DNA of 49,711 nt, from contig JASJXV010000008.1 of NCBI GenBank assembly GCA_030123805.1, positions 1 to 49,711 of the forward strand, read 5' to 3'. The notes under the pieces are model-generated. The model worked only from the letters and a program-made list of their open reading frames with translations. It did no database searches and was not told the DNA's origin. Below are positions 1-9,501 of the stretch, piece by piece. Each line of letters starts with the position of its first letter. The stretch's first letter is position 1. A program made the position numbers and the translations under genes. Origin of the DNA: Gammaproteobacteria bacterium (GTDB taxonomy: Bacteria > Pseudomonadota > Gammaproteobacteria > Pseudomonadales > Azotimanducaceae).

Positions 1-970
1 CTTTGCAGGGATCCTCGGCTGGCGGAAATTGCGCCGCAGTAAACCACTGGTACTCGTGGTTCGGGCCATAGTCTTTGCCATCAAACTCGGTTCTTTGCAG
101 ATAGGTATGCAGCGCAACCGGTGCATCCGCCAGTGCTCGCAGTCCAATATTGATCTGTTTCAGCTCTGAATCAAGATACGCGACCCGTTCATAGACCCCC
201 ATATTATATCGGGTGTGCCCTGCTCCGGTGATAAGAACAACCGGGCGTCCATCGTGCGCCTGGAAAGTATTTACAACAGCGCGAGCCATTGCATCGTTGC
301 GAGACAACCAGGTGTCATACAACCGGCTGAAGTAATCATCAGAACCCCAACCACAATGTGCAGTCTTGAATCGCTCATACATTAATTTCCGGTAATGTTC
401 ATCGGCTAATCCCGAGTCATAAATTAGCTGCTTTTCAACAGCGGTGAGGCCTTTTTTCCCGGTTTTTGCAATGCGTTTCCGAATGGACGTGTGCAGATCT
501 GCGCCGAACACAGTGAGGTTGTGCTCTCGCGCTTTCATGAGCAATGGTCCATAAAATTGCCAGTAGCTGTTATCTTCCCCTTTCCAACCCAGCTTTCCTC
601 GCAACCACTCCTCTGCAGAATAACCGGAAGCATTCTCGTGTGGACTTGATTTCCCCTGACTGTAGGTCATCAGCGTGCTGGTCTGTTCCAGTGCGAAAAG
701 TTCGAATCCGATTGCAGGACGTAATCCACTGGTTAGTAAAGACTCGATAACCAACAGTTGCAGGCGATGATGTTCTGCCTGATCGTGTTGCTCCGCCAAA
801 TAAATCACATCGGCGCTACGCAGTCGCTCGAATAGTTCATCCCGGGATATTTCCGTTTGGGTCTCGGTTTCGAAAATTCTATTGGCTAGCGGATCACGGG
901 GTTCAGGAGCGGGTGATCTACAACCTGACAATGAAAAGACGAGTATGCAGTACAGCACAATTTTTAACAT
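1..970 (-). CDS. ChaN-like haem-binding lipoprotein (partial, 3' end outside window)
   Basis: This is an open frame of 323 codons on the minus strand that runs off the left edge, so the C-terminus is missing. It starts with ATG at 970 and has a short hydrophobic leader ending in the lipobox L-S-G-C (Cys17), so the product should be an envelope lipoprotein. The body carries YLAEQHDQ and GFELFALEQ, matching the conserved G-E-x-H-D and E-x-F segments of the ChaN/DUF399 family, which binds haem as a cofactor and has been linked to iron uptake. A later segment reads LITGAGHTRYNMG, also typical. It is divergent from the YqgE-like gene, with about 125 bp between the starts. The family call is solid; the physiological role is inference. 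Confidence 0.85.
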   Translation of the reverse strand, partial: MLKIVLYCILVFSLSGCRSPAPEPRDPLANRIFETETQTEISRDELFERLRSADVIYLAEQHDQAEHHRLQLLVIESLLTSGLRPAIGFELFALEQTSTLMTYSQGKSSPHENASGYSAEEWLRGKLGWKGEDNSYWQFYGPLLMKAREHNLTVFGADLHTSIRKRIAKTGKKGLTAVEKQLIYDSGLADEHYRKLMYERFKTAHCGWGSDDYFSRLYDTWLSRNDAMARAVVNTFQAHDGRPVVLITGAGHTRYNMGVYERVAYLDSELKQINIGLRALADAPVALHTYLQRTEFDGKDYGPNHEYQWFTAAQFPPAEDPCK

Positions 971-1096
971 GGCGTTCCTGGATCCTTCCGCAATAAAACG
1001 TTACTAGATTACCACAGACCCGGAAATCCAGGCGACGAACTTGACTGGATCATGCGTAAACTTTTCAAGAGGATTTTTTGCGAGTAAACTGAGGTT

Positions 1097-1822
1097 ATGT
1101 TAAGTGCGTGTCTATCGTTCCTCAGGCCGATTTCGGGTATTTGTACCCGATTCTTGCTGGTCGTACTGGTGCTCATGAAGTTACCCTTTACACCTGTTTC
1201 CGCAGACCCGTTGCAAGTAAAGGAATCGTTTTCCCTGGCAGGAATGCTCCTTGTTGCGGAAGACGGCATGCGAGATCCCCGGTTCGCCCATAGTGTGCTG
1301 CTAATCACTCAACATGACAGCAACGGCGCCATCGGACTGATAATCAATCAACCAACGACAATTCTTTTGTCCCGTGCCTTGCCTGACCTGGTAGAACTGA
1401 AAAACGCCGAGGAGAAATTATTCATGGGCGGCCCGATGACAGGGGCACCCTATATGCTGCTGATTAGCAGCGCTGAACGATTGCCGGGCAATTCCACCCG
1501 GTTAGTCTTTGACGACGTCTATTTCAGTATGAATACAGATCTCATCCCTCGGATGATGAATCAGTCAAAGCGGGCGTTCAGAGTCTATTCGGGTTACGCA
1601 AGCTGGGCACCGGGGCAACTGGAGGGCGAGCTTGAAAGGGGGGGCTGGCATCTGAGGGTTGCAAATGCGTTCACAATATTTCAGAAGGCCTCATCCCGTA
1701 TTTGGCCTGATCTATCCAACTCAAGGGGGTCACTAAAGTGGATCAACTTTGATTGCGAAATGGATAATTGTGCTGCCCCTGGCGACATTGCGTCGATTAA
1801 CGCTGTTCATTTTCAATATTGA
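1097..1822 (+). CDS. YqgE/AlgH (UPF0301) family protein with N-terminal signal-like segment
   Basis: A 241-residue protein whose core, from about residue 48, has the UPF0301 pattern: DPRFAHSVLLITQH, then NGAIGLIINQPT, FMGGPM, and GYASWAPGQLEGEL. Standard members are about 185 residues and begin directly at the core. This one has about 36 extra residues with a hydrophobic stretch (FLLVVLVLM) ending in P-V-S-A before D-P, which reads like a cleavable signal peptide. A second Met at residue 27 could give a shorter form without a complete signal. The tail after the core is also longer than usual. Molecular function of the family is unknown. The ATG at 1097 is the most upstream in-frame start seen and has no strong ribosome site. 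Confidence 0.8.
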   Translation: MLSACLSFLRPISGICTRFLLVVLVLMKLPFTPVSADPLQVKESFSLAGMLLVAEDGMRDPRFAHSVLLITQHDSNGAIGLIINQPTTILLSRALPDLVELKNAEEKLFMGGPMTGAPYMLLISSAERLPGNSTRLVFDDVYFSMNTDLIPRMMNQSKRAFRVYSGYASWAPGQLEGELERGGWHLRVANAFTIFQKASSRIWPDLSNSRGSLKWINFDCEMDNCAAPGDIASINAVHFQY

Positions 1823-1885
1823 TCATACGGTCCCTTACCGCCCTGGTGGTTTGGGGAACGCCGCAGAGCTTTTTTCTGAGCCTCG

Positions 1886-4060
1886 TTAGACTTTTACACC
1901 CGCATACAATAGTTGCTGAAATTCATCGGCCGGCAGGGGTTTAGAGAAATAATATCCCTGACCCAGATCACAGTGAAAACCAGCCAGAATGGATAATTGT
2001 TGTGGTGTTTCAATCCCTTCAGCAACTACTCGTAAATCCAGGTTGTGAGCCATGCCTATCATGGTAGATACCAGTGTCGCCTCGTCGGAATTGAGTCGCA
2101 TATTGGATACGAAACTCTGGTCAATCTTTAAATTAGTAAAAGGAAAATCCTTCAAATAACCGAGTGAAGAGTAACCGGTACCAAAGTCATCGATTGACAC
2201 ACAGGTGCCATCTTGGGTCACTTCAGCAAGAATGCTTCGAGCTAACTCTACGTCCTGCATTATCAGATCTTCTGTTACTTCAAGCTGAATAGCATCTCGA
2301 GTCAATTTGTAATCTTCCAGTGAAGCCTCCAATACTTTCAAAATATGGCGATCACGAAATTGCCTGGGAGAGACGTTAACTGCCACCGCGAAGGCAGGTG
2401 AAAAATTGCTTCGCCAGAGCTTACAATCCGAGCAGGCCTTCCTGATAATCCATTCGCCAAGAGGCACAATGACACCAATATCTTCTGCGAGATGTATAAA
2501 TTGCTCCGGCAGCACGTATCCCAACTCCGGGTTGAGCCAACGAATTAACGCTTCCGCTGCAACGATCTTACCTGTCGCAATCTCGATAATGGGTTGATAA
2601 AGCAATCTGAATTCATCATTCTCCAGCGCGTGCCACAACCGGGATTCCATATCAATACGTGCACGAATCTGTTCATTCATTTCCGAGGTGAAAAATCTGT
2701 AGGTGTTGCGCCCGGCGTTCTTTGCCTGATACATAGCGGCATCAGCGTTGCGCATGAGTGATTCAGGTTTATCGCCATCTTCGGGGAATTGAGTCACTCC
2801 GATGCTGGCGGTGATGTTAAATTCCCTGCCCTCCAGTAAAATCGGTTGGACCAGGCTATCCAGCAATCGTTTTGCGGCAAACTCACCTGCTGCGACCTCC
2901 GTTTCTTCAAGAATAACCAGAAACTCGTCACCACCAAGTCGTGCCAGGGTTTCTCCCTCTCTGATGGTTGATGAGAACCTGGACGCGACTTCCTGCAACA
3001 ACACATCGCCCTGGACATGGCCCATGGAGTCATTCACATCTTTAAATCCGTCCAAATCAATGAATAGAACATACAGGCGTCGATCAGCTCGGTGAGCTGC
3101 CCTGATCGCATGGTCAAGCCTATCCATGGCCAACGGGCGGTTGGCTAATCCCGTCAGGCTGTCTGAATACGCCTGATGAACCAGTCGCTCTTCCGTAACG
3201 GCACGTTGAAGTTCAGCTGCCGCTCGATCAGCAAATAATTCAATAACCCTGGTTACCAGCTCAACCTGCCTCAGGGGAGCCTGACTCATGACCACAAGCA
3301 GGCCGATGCAGCGATCATCACTACCATACAGCGGTGTACTTGCGTACCCTGATATGCCCATCTCCTGTAAGCGAAGGTCTTCTGGAAACATCTGCTGGAC
3401 ATCTTGTGCGATCACGCGGGTTGTTGATTGGGTGACCTCTGCACAGGGCGTATTGGCTAAATCGTATGAAAAATTCTCTGCAGGGCGACCCAACGCGAAC
3501 ACCGAGAGCGTACTCGCTGATTTCTGGCTTTCATCATCCATTCGGACCACGTATGCATAGTCAACTTTAAGAGTTTCTGCTATCCCCCGGGTAAGCGCTT
3601 CAAAATAGTTCCCACCCACCTTATCGGAAACCGATTCCTTGATATGCTCAAGTATGTAATTCGTCGCTATCTTTTCGCTGACCTCCATGCCTATGCCACG
3701 GTAGCCGAGATGATTGTTATTCTCATCGAATAAGGGATAGCCATTGAGGGAGACCATAACCAATCTGCCATCAGGACGAAGTAATTCAAGATACAGATTA
3801 CGAAACGGTTCCAGCTGATCAATCAAAGCATAGATATCCGGGGAATTCACTTGCGGTCCAGCTTGCACTCCAGGGATTTCCACAAATTTTTTGCCGATAT
3901 ACTGGCTGGTTTCGTATCCGGTATACTGGCTAAACGCGTCAGAGATATAGGTAAGTCGTCGCTCCCGGTCAATCTCCCATGCCCAATCAGCGCATGCCTC
4001 CAGCGCATTGAGAGCGCGACTACCCTGTGCTGGGCTATCAGCCGAGATATCTTTATTCAC
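1886..4060 (-). CDS. PAS-GAF-GGDEF-EAL cyclic-di-GMP turnover protein
   Basis: A 724-residue cytoplasmic signalling protein with no membrane segment. Order: PAS with PAC-like end at about 15-130, GAF-like domain at about 150-290, diguanylate cyclase domain at about 295-460 with an intact GGDEF motif (376-380), and EAL phosphodiesterase domain at about 475-720. EAL residues look intact: E504 in EALIRW, NVSPRQF, LEVTEDLI, DDFGTGYSSL, LKIDQSF, AEGIE and GQGYYFSKP. The usual inhibitory I-site RxxD, five residues before GGDEF, reads R-E-G-E, so product inhibition may be lost. Both activities are possible from sequence; which dominates cannot be read. The GTG at 4060 is the start. It is divergent from yccA. 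Confidence 0.95.
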   Translation of the reverse strand: MNKDISADSPAQGSRALNALEACADWAWEIDRERRLTYISDAFSQYTGYETSQYIGKKFVEIPGVQAGPQVNSPDIYALIDQLEPFRNLYLELLRPDGRLVMVSLNGYPLFDENNNHLGYRGIGMEVSEKIATNYILEHIKESVSDKVGGNYFEALTRGIAETLKVDYAYVVRMDDESQKSASTLSVFALGRPAENFSYDLANTPCAEVTQSTTRVIAQDVQQMFPEDLRLQEMGISGYASTPLYGSDDRCIGLLVVMSQAPLRQVELVTRVIELFADRAAAELQRAVTEERLVHQAYSDSLTGLANRPLAMDRLDHAIRAAHRADRRLYVLFIDLDGFKDVNDSMGHVQGDVLLQEVASRFSSTIREGETLARLGGDEFLVILEETEVAAGEFAAKRLLDSLVQPILLEGREFNITASIGVTQFPEDGDKPESLMRNADAAMYQAKNAGRNTYRFFTSEMNEQIRARIDMESRLWHALENDEFRLLYQPIIEIATGKIVAAEALIRWLNPELGYVLPEQFIHLAEDIGVIVPLGEWIIRKACSDCKLWRSNFSPAFAVAVNVSPRQFRDRHILKVLEASLEDYKLTRDAIQLEVTEDLIMQDVELARSILAEVTQDGTCVSIDDFGTGYSSLGYLKDFPFTNLKIDQSFVSNMRLNSDEATLVSTMIGMAHNLDLRVVAEGIETPQQLSILAGFHCDLGQGYYFSKPLPADEFQQLLYAGVKV

Positions 4061-4134
4061 TGAACAGCTCGATTAGTTTTTCGCAAATGATCATTGAACA
4101 ATATCATAGCAGATGGAAATCAGGGTGGTTCTTA

Positions 4135-4159
4135 GACAGATTATACAGAATTATCTGTC
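4135..4159. promoter_or_regulatory. Inverted repeat in the 302-bp divergent gap before yccA
   Basis: Perfect 7-bp arms GACAGAT and ATCTGTC are separated by 11 AT-rich bases. It sits between the GGDEF-EAL gene and yccA, where a divergent promoter region is expected, so it could be an operator. No regulator can be named. Nothing else in 4061-4362 is supported beyond a weak TTGCCT (4255-4260) and TATTAT (4280-4285) pair with an overlong 19-bp spacer before yccA. Confidence 0.3.
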
Positions 4160-4362
4160 GCTGTTTGCTTCTGAAAAATAATCTTTCAACATTTAAGGAA
4201 CCAGGTGGTGCTGAATGTCTCTAAGATTGGATCTGTTTCCTGCGGACTTGAAGATTGCCTAAATGTCCCAAATATAGTGTATTATCCGCTGAGTCGGACG
4301 TACTCTGGCCCCGAAATATTCATCGGGTACAGAGTCTAAACTGTTTGAGGAGATAAAATAAC

Positions 4363-5043
4363 ATGGTTAACGCCCAATTTGCCGTAGCACGCAGTCGCGA
4401 GGCGATACTTGCTACTAATAAGGTACTCAGAAACACCTACATGCTGCTCTCAATGACGCTGCTATTCAGCGCAGCCATGGCGGGTGTTTCAATGGCCATT
4501 AATGCTCCCTACATGGGATTCTTGCCGCTACTGGTAGCATTCGCCCTGATATTTGCAATCAATAAACTCAAGAATAGTGGTTGGGGAATCGTTCTGGTGT
4601 TCGCCTTCACCGGAATCCTCGGCTTCGCCCTGGGTCCCGTCATCGGTTTCTACATGCAGGTACCCGGGGGTAATGAAGCGGTCATGACTTCGGTCGGTCT
4701 AACCGGATTGATCTTTCTGTCCCTGTCCGGCTACACCTTGACAACTCAGAAGGACTTTTCCTTCATGCGGGGGTTTCTGTTTACGGGCCTGATGGTAATC
4801 ATTGGAGCCATGTTGTTAATGTTTGTAGGATCTTTCTTCGGATTCTACATTTCAGGTCTGCAGCTGGCATTGTCGGCAGCTATCGTTATCCTGATGTCCG
4901 GCTTTATTCTGTTTGATACCAGCCGAATTATTCACGGTGGTGAGACAAATTACATCATGGCAACCGTCTCACTTTATCTTGATATATATAATCTCTTCGT
5001 CGCCCTGCTGCACCTGGTGGGTATTTTCGGCGGCGACGATTAA
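4363..5043 (+). CDS. yccA: BAX inhibitor-1 family membrane protein, YccA-like
   Basis: A 226-residue polytopic protein with about seven hydrophobic segments and the family ending (LDIYNLFVALLHLVGIFGG). The segment FDTSRIIHGGETNYI matches the conserved D-T..I..G motif of the UPF0005/BI-1 family. In Escherichia coli YccA is an inner-membrane substrate and modulator of the FtsH protease. A GAGGAG-type ribosome site precedes the ATG. A strong hairpin terminator follows directly, so it is probably transcribed alone. From memory, yccA also lies just before the tus genes in Pseudomonas, so the location is ancestral. Confidence 0.93.
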   Translation: MVNAQFAVARSREAILATNKVLRNTYMLLSMTLLFSAAMAGVSMAINAPYMGFLPLLVAFALIFAINKLKNSGWGIVLVFAFTGILGFALGPVIGFYMQVPGGNEAVMTSVGLTGLIFLSLSGYTLTTQKDFSFMRGFLFTGLMVIIGAMLLMFVGSFFGFYISGLQLALSAAIVILMSGFILFDTSRIIHGGETNYIMATVSLYLDIYNLFVALLHLVGIFGGDD

Positions 5044-5073
5044 GCAGAGATTCTTCTGGCTAACAAGCGCAAG

Positions 5074-5108
5074 GCCTCGGGTCTCTGATGATCCCCGGGG
5101 CTTTTTTT
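5074..5108 (+). terminator. Rho-independent terminator after yccA
   Basis: An 8-bp stem pairs GCCTCGGG (5074-5081) with CCCGGGGC (5094-5101), with one G-T pair and a 12-nt loop, followed directly by seven T residues. It separates yccA from the tus operon. Confidence 0.85.
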
Positions 5109-5140
5109 GACCCCTTTTTTAGACTGATCAGGGTCCATAA

Positions 5141-5533
5141 ATGATCTTTTCGTTAGCAGTTTACGGTTCACCCTACACTTACCAATCATCTGACTCAGCC
5201 TACCAGTTTGCGCGCGAGCTATTGAATCAAGGGCATGAGATATACCGTATTTTTTTCTATCACGATGGTGTATACAACGCCAATCGGCTGACAATACCAC
5301 CTCAGGATGAAATTAACATTTCCTCGAGATGGTCATCATTTGCCGGAGAGAACAATATTGAACTGGTGGTTTGTGTAGCATCGGCGTTAAGAAGGGGTGT
5401 GCTTGATGATTCAGAGTCACGCCGGTATGAGAAAGATACACATAACATTGAGCAGAACTTTACACTATCCGGCTTGGGGCAACTCATCGACGCAGGCATC
5501 GTGTCGGATAGACTGGTCACATTCGGATCTTGA
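5141..5533 (+). CDS. tusD: Sulfurtransferase TusD (DsrE family)
   Basis: A 130-residue DsrE-fold protein, the expected length. It starts with the beta-strand F-S-L-A-V-Y-G-S-P, and carries the acceptor cysteine at residue 78 in LVVCVASALRRGV. TusD takes persulfide sulfur from TusA as part of the TusBCD hexamer and passes it to TusE, the route to 2-thiouridine in tRNA. It is the first gene of a tight tusDCBE operon, and the receiving thiolase MnmA is also encoded in this window at about 23.6 kb. Confidence 0.95.
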   Translation: MIFSLAVYGSPYTYQSSDSAYQFARELLNQGHEIYRIFFYHDGVYNANRLTIPPQDEINISSRWSSFAGENNIELVVCVASALRRGVLDDSESRRYEKDTHNIEQNFTLSGLGQLIDAGIVSDRLVTFGS

Positions 5534-5555
5534 AAATAGAGCCTGAGTCCTGATT

Positions 5556-5909
5556 ATGAAGAGTTTTCTCATCATCACACGGCGGTCACCGTATGGTACG
5601 TCGTATGGCAAAGAAGCGCTTGATGCGGTTCTAATGGCATCTGCTTTTGTGCCGGTGTCATTACTGTTTCTCGACGATGGTGTATTCCAGATAAAACAGC
5701 ACCAGGATGCTGACTGCATAGAAATCAAAGATTATTCACCTACCTTTGCAGTATTGGAACAGTATGACGTAAAGAATATCTATGTCTCTGCATCGTCCCT
5801 GCAGCACCGCGGCCTGACAGAGAAGGACCTGGTGCTGGATGTTGAGGTGATTTCCGACGCCAGAATCGCGAACCTGCTGGACACAAATGCAGTGGTATTG
5901 AGTTTTTAA
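5556..5909 (+). CDS. tusC: Sulfur relay protein TusC (DsrF family)
   Basis: A 117-residue DsrE/F-fold subunit of the TusBCD complex. The N-terminus IITRRSPYGTSYGKEALDAV and the LFLDDGVFQI segment are typical. TusC has a structural role in the hexamer. It lies 22 bp after tusD and one base before the tusB start, so the operon is co-transcribed. The ATG at 5556 has no strong ribosome site, which is common for translationally coupled genes. Confidence 0.93.
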   Translation: MKSFLIITRRSPYGTSYGKEALDAVLMASAFVPVSLLFLDDGVFQIKQHQDADCIEIKDYSPTFAVLEQYDVKNIYVSASSLQHRGLTEKDLVLDVEVISDARIANLLDTNAVVLSF

Positions 5910-5910
5910 C

Positions 5911-6207
5911 ATGATTCTACATACGGTAAACAAGTCACCCTACGCTGATCAAACATTGCTATCCTGCCTCAGAGCGGCGAGTGAAAAGGATACCTTGCTG
6001 TTAATTGAAGACGGCGTGTATGGGGCATTGAAAGGTGGAGAATACTCTGCTCTGGTTGAATCCGCCGCACCCAGAATTTTGGTTCTGGCTCCTGATCTGG
6101 AAGCGCGTGGGCTTTTAGATAAGTTATCAACCACAATCGCCACTGTTGACTATGCCGGATTTGTGGAATTAACAGTTACTCATGACAAAGTAGTCAGCTG
6201 GTTTTAG
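5911..6207 (+). CDS. tusB: Sulfur relay protein TusB (DsrH family)
   Basis: A 98-residue DsrH protein, near the usual 95-100. The N-terminus ILHTVNKSPY and the LLLIEDGVYGAL segment match the family. It is the third subunit of the TusBCD complex. Its TAG stop shares a base with the GTG start of tusE, so translation is coupled. Confidence 0.93.
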   Translation: MILHTVNKSPYADQTLLSCLRAASEKDTLLLIEDGVYGALKGGEYSALVESAAPRILVLAPDLEARGLLDKLSTTIATVDYAGFVELTVTHDKVVSWF

Positions 6208-6521
6208 TGCATTGTATCGATACAGACCGGGAAGGCTATCTTAAGGATCTTTCAGACTGGTCAGCTGACGTTGCGGTTCAATTAGCTGAATCTGAATCCC
6301 TTACCTTGACTGATAATCACTGGGAAGTCATCCATCTCATTCGCGATTTTTATATGAAGTACAAGATATCGCCTACCATGCGTGTACTCGTGCGGCAAGT
6401 AAGGGATAAACTGGGAGTGGAGAAGGGGCGCAGCTTTCATCTGCTGACGTTGTTTCCTGACAACCCTCTTAAGCGACTCAGCAAGATTGCGGGTCTGCCT
6501 AAACCGCCTAACTGCGATTGA
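6207..6521 (+). CDS. tusE: Sulfur relay protein TusE (DsrC family)
   Basis: A 104-residue DsrC-fold protein ending in GLPKPPNCD. The penultimate cysteine (Cys103), which accepts sulfur from TusD and delivers it to MnmA, is present. The second cysteine that marks dissimilatory DsrC, about ten residues earlier, is absent, so a tRNA-thiolation role is favoured over sulfur oxidation. It starts with GTG overlapping the tusB stop. Its 3' end overlaps the remnant of cysG on the other strand. Confidence 0.93.
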   Translation: MHCIDTDREGYLKDLSDWSADVAVQLAESESLTLTDNHWEVIHLIRDFYMKYKISPTMRVLVRQVRDKLGVEKGRSFHLLTLFPDNPLKRLSKIAGLPKPPNCD

Positions 6522-6765
6522 TAGTTTCGGCTTTGCCAAGTCCGAACTTATCGTGCAGCTTTACTACTTCCCCCACTATAAGCAAAGTTAGTGCATGCAC
6601 ATCGGATGCTTCTAGCAGTTTTGGCATGGATTTGAGTGTGGCTGTAATGCCCGGGACTACCTGAAACGGAATGCGATGACGAGCCAGTTTTTCAATCTCC
6701 TCCCCCTCCCCTGCCGAAAGTGAATGGATCTCACGGTTATTATCGCAATCCAGAATATCTCGTGC
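6508..6765 (-). pseudogene. cysG: Decayed siroheme synthase (cysG, CobA domain) remnant
   Basis: Read on the minus strand, one frame gives EEIEKLARHRIPFQVVPGIT, a hallmark of the uroporphyrinogen-III methyltransferase half of CysG. It passes straight into MPKLLEASDVHALTLLIVGE and VVKLHDK, which is the extreme C-terminus of the same domain. The roughly 90 residues that should lie between are missing. A second frame just upstream reads DPFTFGRGG, the piece expected immediately before EEIE, so there is a frameshift in the G-run near 6710. Stop codons precede that, and the N-terminal half of the gene is gone. The place between serS and tusE is where cysG sits in Pseudomonas, from memory. Non-functional. 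Confidence 0.8.
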
Positions 6766-8097
<1,332 letters not shown>

Positions 8098-8122
8098 TTA
8101 TCATTTCGGTACTACCTGGCGT

Positions 8123-9484
8123 TTACTTATTGTTATCCTCAGGCGCTTTATCATCCCCTGGTTTTTGCGCATGGCGTTGAAAACTGCTGTTTTTATCAAG
8201 TTCACGAAGTGCGGCAAGTTTTTCCTCTATCCTGACTTCCAGTCCTCTGGAAACCGGATGGTAGTATTGTTGACCATCCAGTTCGATTGGGAGGTATGAT
8301 TCCCCTGCAATGTAGCCATCGGCGGCATCATGGGCATAATGATACTCTTCGCCGTAACCCATTTCCTTCAAGAGCCTGGTGCTGGCGTTTCTTAAGTGCA
8401 AAGGTACATCATGAGACGGTTGACTATCTACGTCAGCCAACACTGCGTTGTAGGCACTGTAGACAGCGTTACTTTTTGGTGCACAAGCAAGATATACGAC
8501 CGCCTGAGCAATGGCCAGGTGCCCTTCCGGACTGCCGAGACGCTCCTGTGCTTCCCAGGCATTTAGCGCCACCTGCAATGCTCTCGGATCGGCGTTGCCA
8601 ATGTCTTCCGAGGCCATGCGTACAACCCGTCTGGTTATATATAAAGGGTCGCAGCCGCCATCAATCATGCGTGTGAACCAATAGATTGCACCATCCGGTG
8701 AAGATCCTCTTACCGACTTATGCAGTGCAGATATCTGTTCATAGAAAATATCTCCGCCCTTGTCAAATCGTCTGCTATCACCAGAGAGTACCTCTGTCAC
8801 TACTTGTGCAGTAATTTGTTGATCAGTCGTTAAGTCAGCAGCTATTTCCAATAAATTGAGAACTTTCCTGGCATCACCATCCGCAGCGCTGGCAAGCATT
8901 GATTTGTGTTGCTGCGAAATCTGTAACTTGCGCCGCGCCAGACTGGTATCGTTTTTCAGAGCACGATCAACAATCTTGACAAGGGTTTCAGAATCAAGCG
9001 ATTTTAACTTATACACTCGAGTTCTGGACAACAATGAATTATTCAACTCGAATGAAGGATTCTCCGTGGTTGCACCGATAAAAATGATCGTGCCATCTTC
9101 GACAAATGGCAAGAACGCATCCTGTTGTGCCTTATTGAATCGATGCACTTCATCTACAAATAGTATTGTCTTGCGACCTCCGGACATATTGTTTTGCTGA
9201 GTTCTTGCAATCGCGTCTCTAATATCCTTGACCCCTGAGAGGACTGCTGACACTGATTCAAAATGAACGTCGCACAACTCGGCAAGCATTTTGGCGAGGG
9301 TGGTTTTACCGACGCCCGGGGGACCCCATAAAATCATTGAGTGCAACGAACCGGAATCTAATGCCTCTCTCAGTGGTTTGCCCCCTGCGAGTATATGCTC
9401 CTGGCCAAGAAACTCATCCGGCCTGGTTGGCCTCATCCTGGCTGCAAGTGGCTGATATTTGTTTTCTGAATTGAAAAGTGACAT
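8123..9484 (-). CDS. rarA: Replication-associated recombination protein A (AAA+ ATPase)
   Basis: A 453-residue AAA+ protein of the RarA/MgsA/WRNIP1 family. Walker A is GPPGVGKT (54-61), Walker B is LFVDEVHRFNKAQQDAF, and the C-terminal half carries the tetramerisation region with ASEDIGNADPRAL. RarA acts at stalled forks and double-strand ends. It lies 17 bp after lolA on the same strand, in the order ftsK-lolA-rarA-serS conserved in many gammaproteobacteria, so it is probably read in one operon. Confidence 0.95.
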   Translation of the reverse strand: MSLFNSENKYQPLAARMRPTRPDEFLGQEHILAGGKPLREALDSGSLHSMILWGPPGVGKTTLAKMLAELCDVHFESVSAVLSGVKDIRDAIARTQQNNMSGGRKTILFVDEVHRFNKAQQDAFLPFVEDGTIIFIGATTENPSFELNNSLLSRTRVYKLKSLDSETLVKIVDRALKNDTSLARRKLQISQQHKSMLASAADGDARKVLNLLEIAADLTTDQQITAQVVTEVLSGDSRRFDKGGDIFYEQISALHKSVRGSSPDGAIYWFTRMIDGGCDPLYITRRVVRMASEDIGNADPRALQVALNAWEAQERLGSPEGHLAIAQAVVYLACAPKSNAVYSAYNAVLADVDSQPSHDVPLHLRNASTRLLKEMGYGEEYHYAHDAADGYIAGESYLPIELDGQQYYHPVSRGLEVRIEEKLAALRELDKNSSFQRHAQKPGDDKAPEDNNK

Positions 9485-9501
9485 CTTATTCAGCTCGAAA
9501 A

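Noticed and set aside
5141-6521. Dissimilatory sulfur oxidation (dsrEFH-dsrC) cluster
   Set aside because: The DsrC-like protein has only the penultimate cysteine, and no dsrAB or other dsr genes are nearby; the tRNA-thiolation tus operon fits better.
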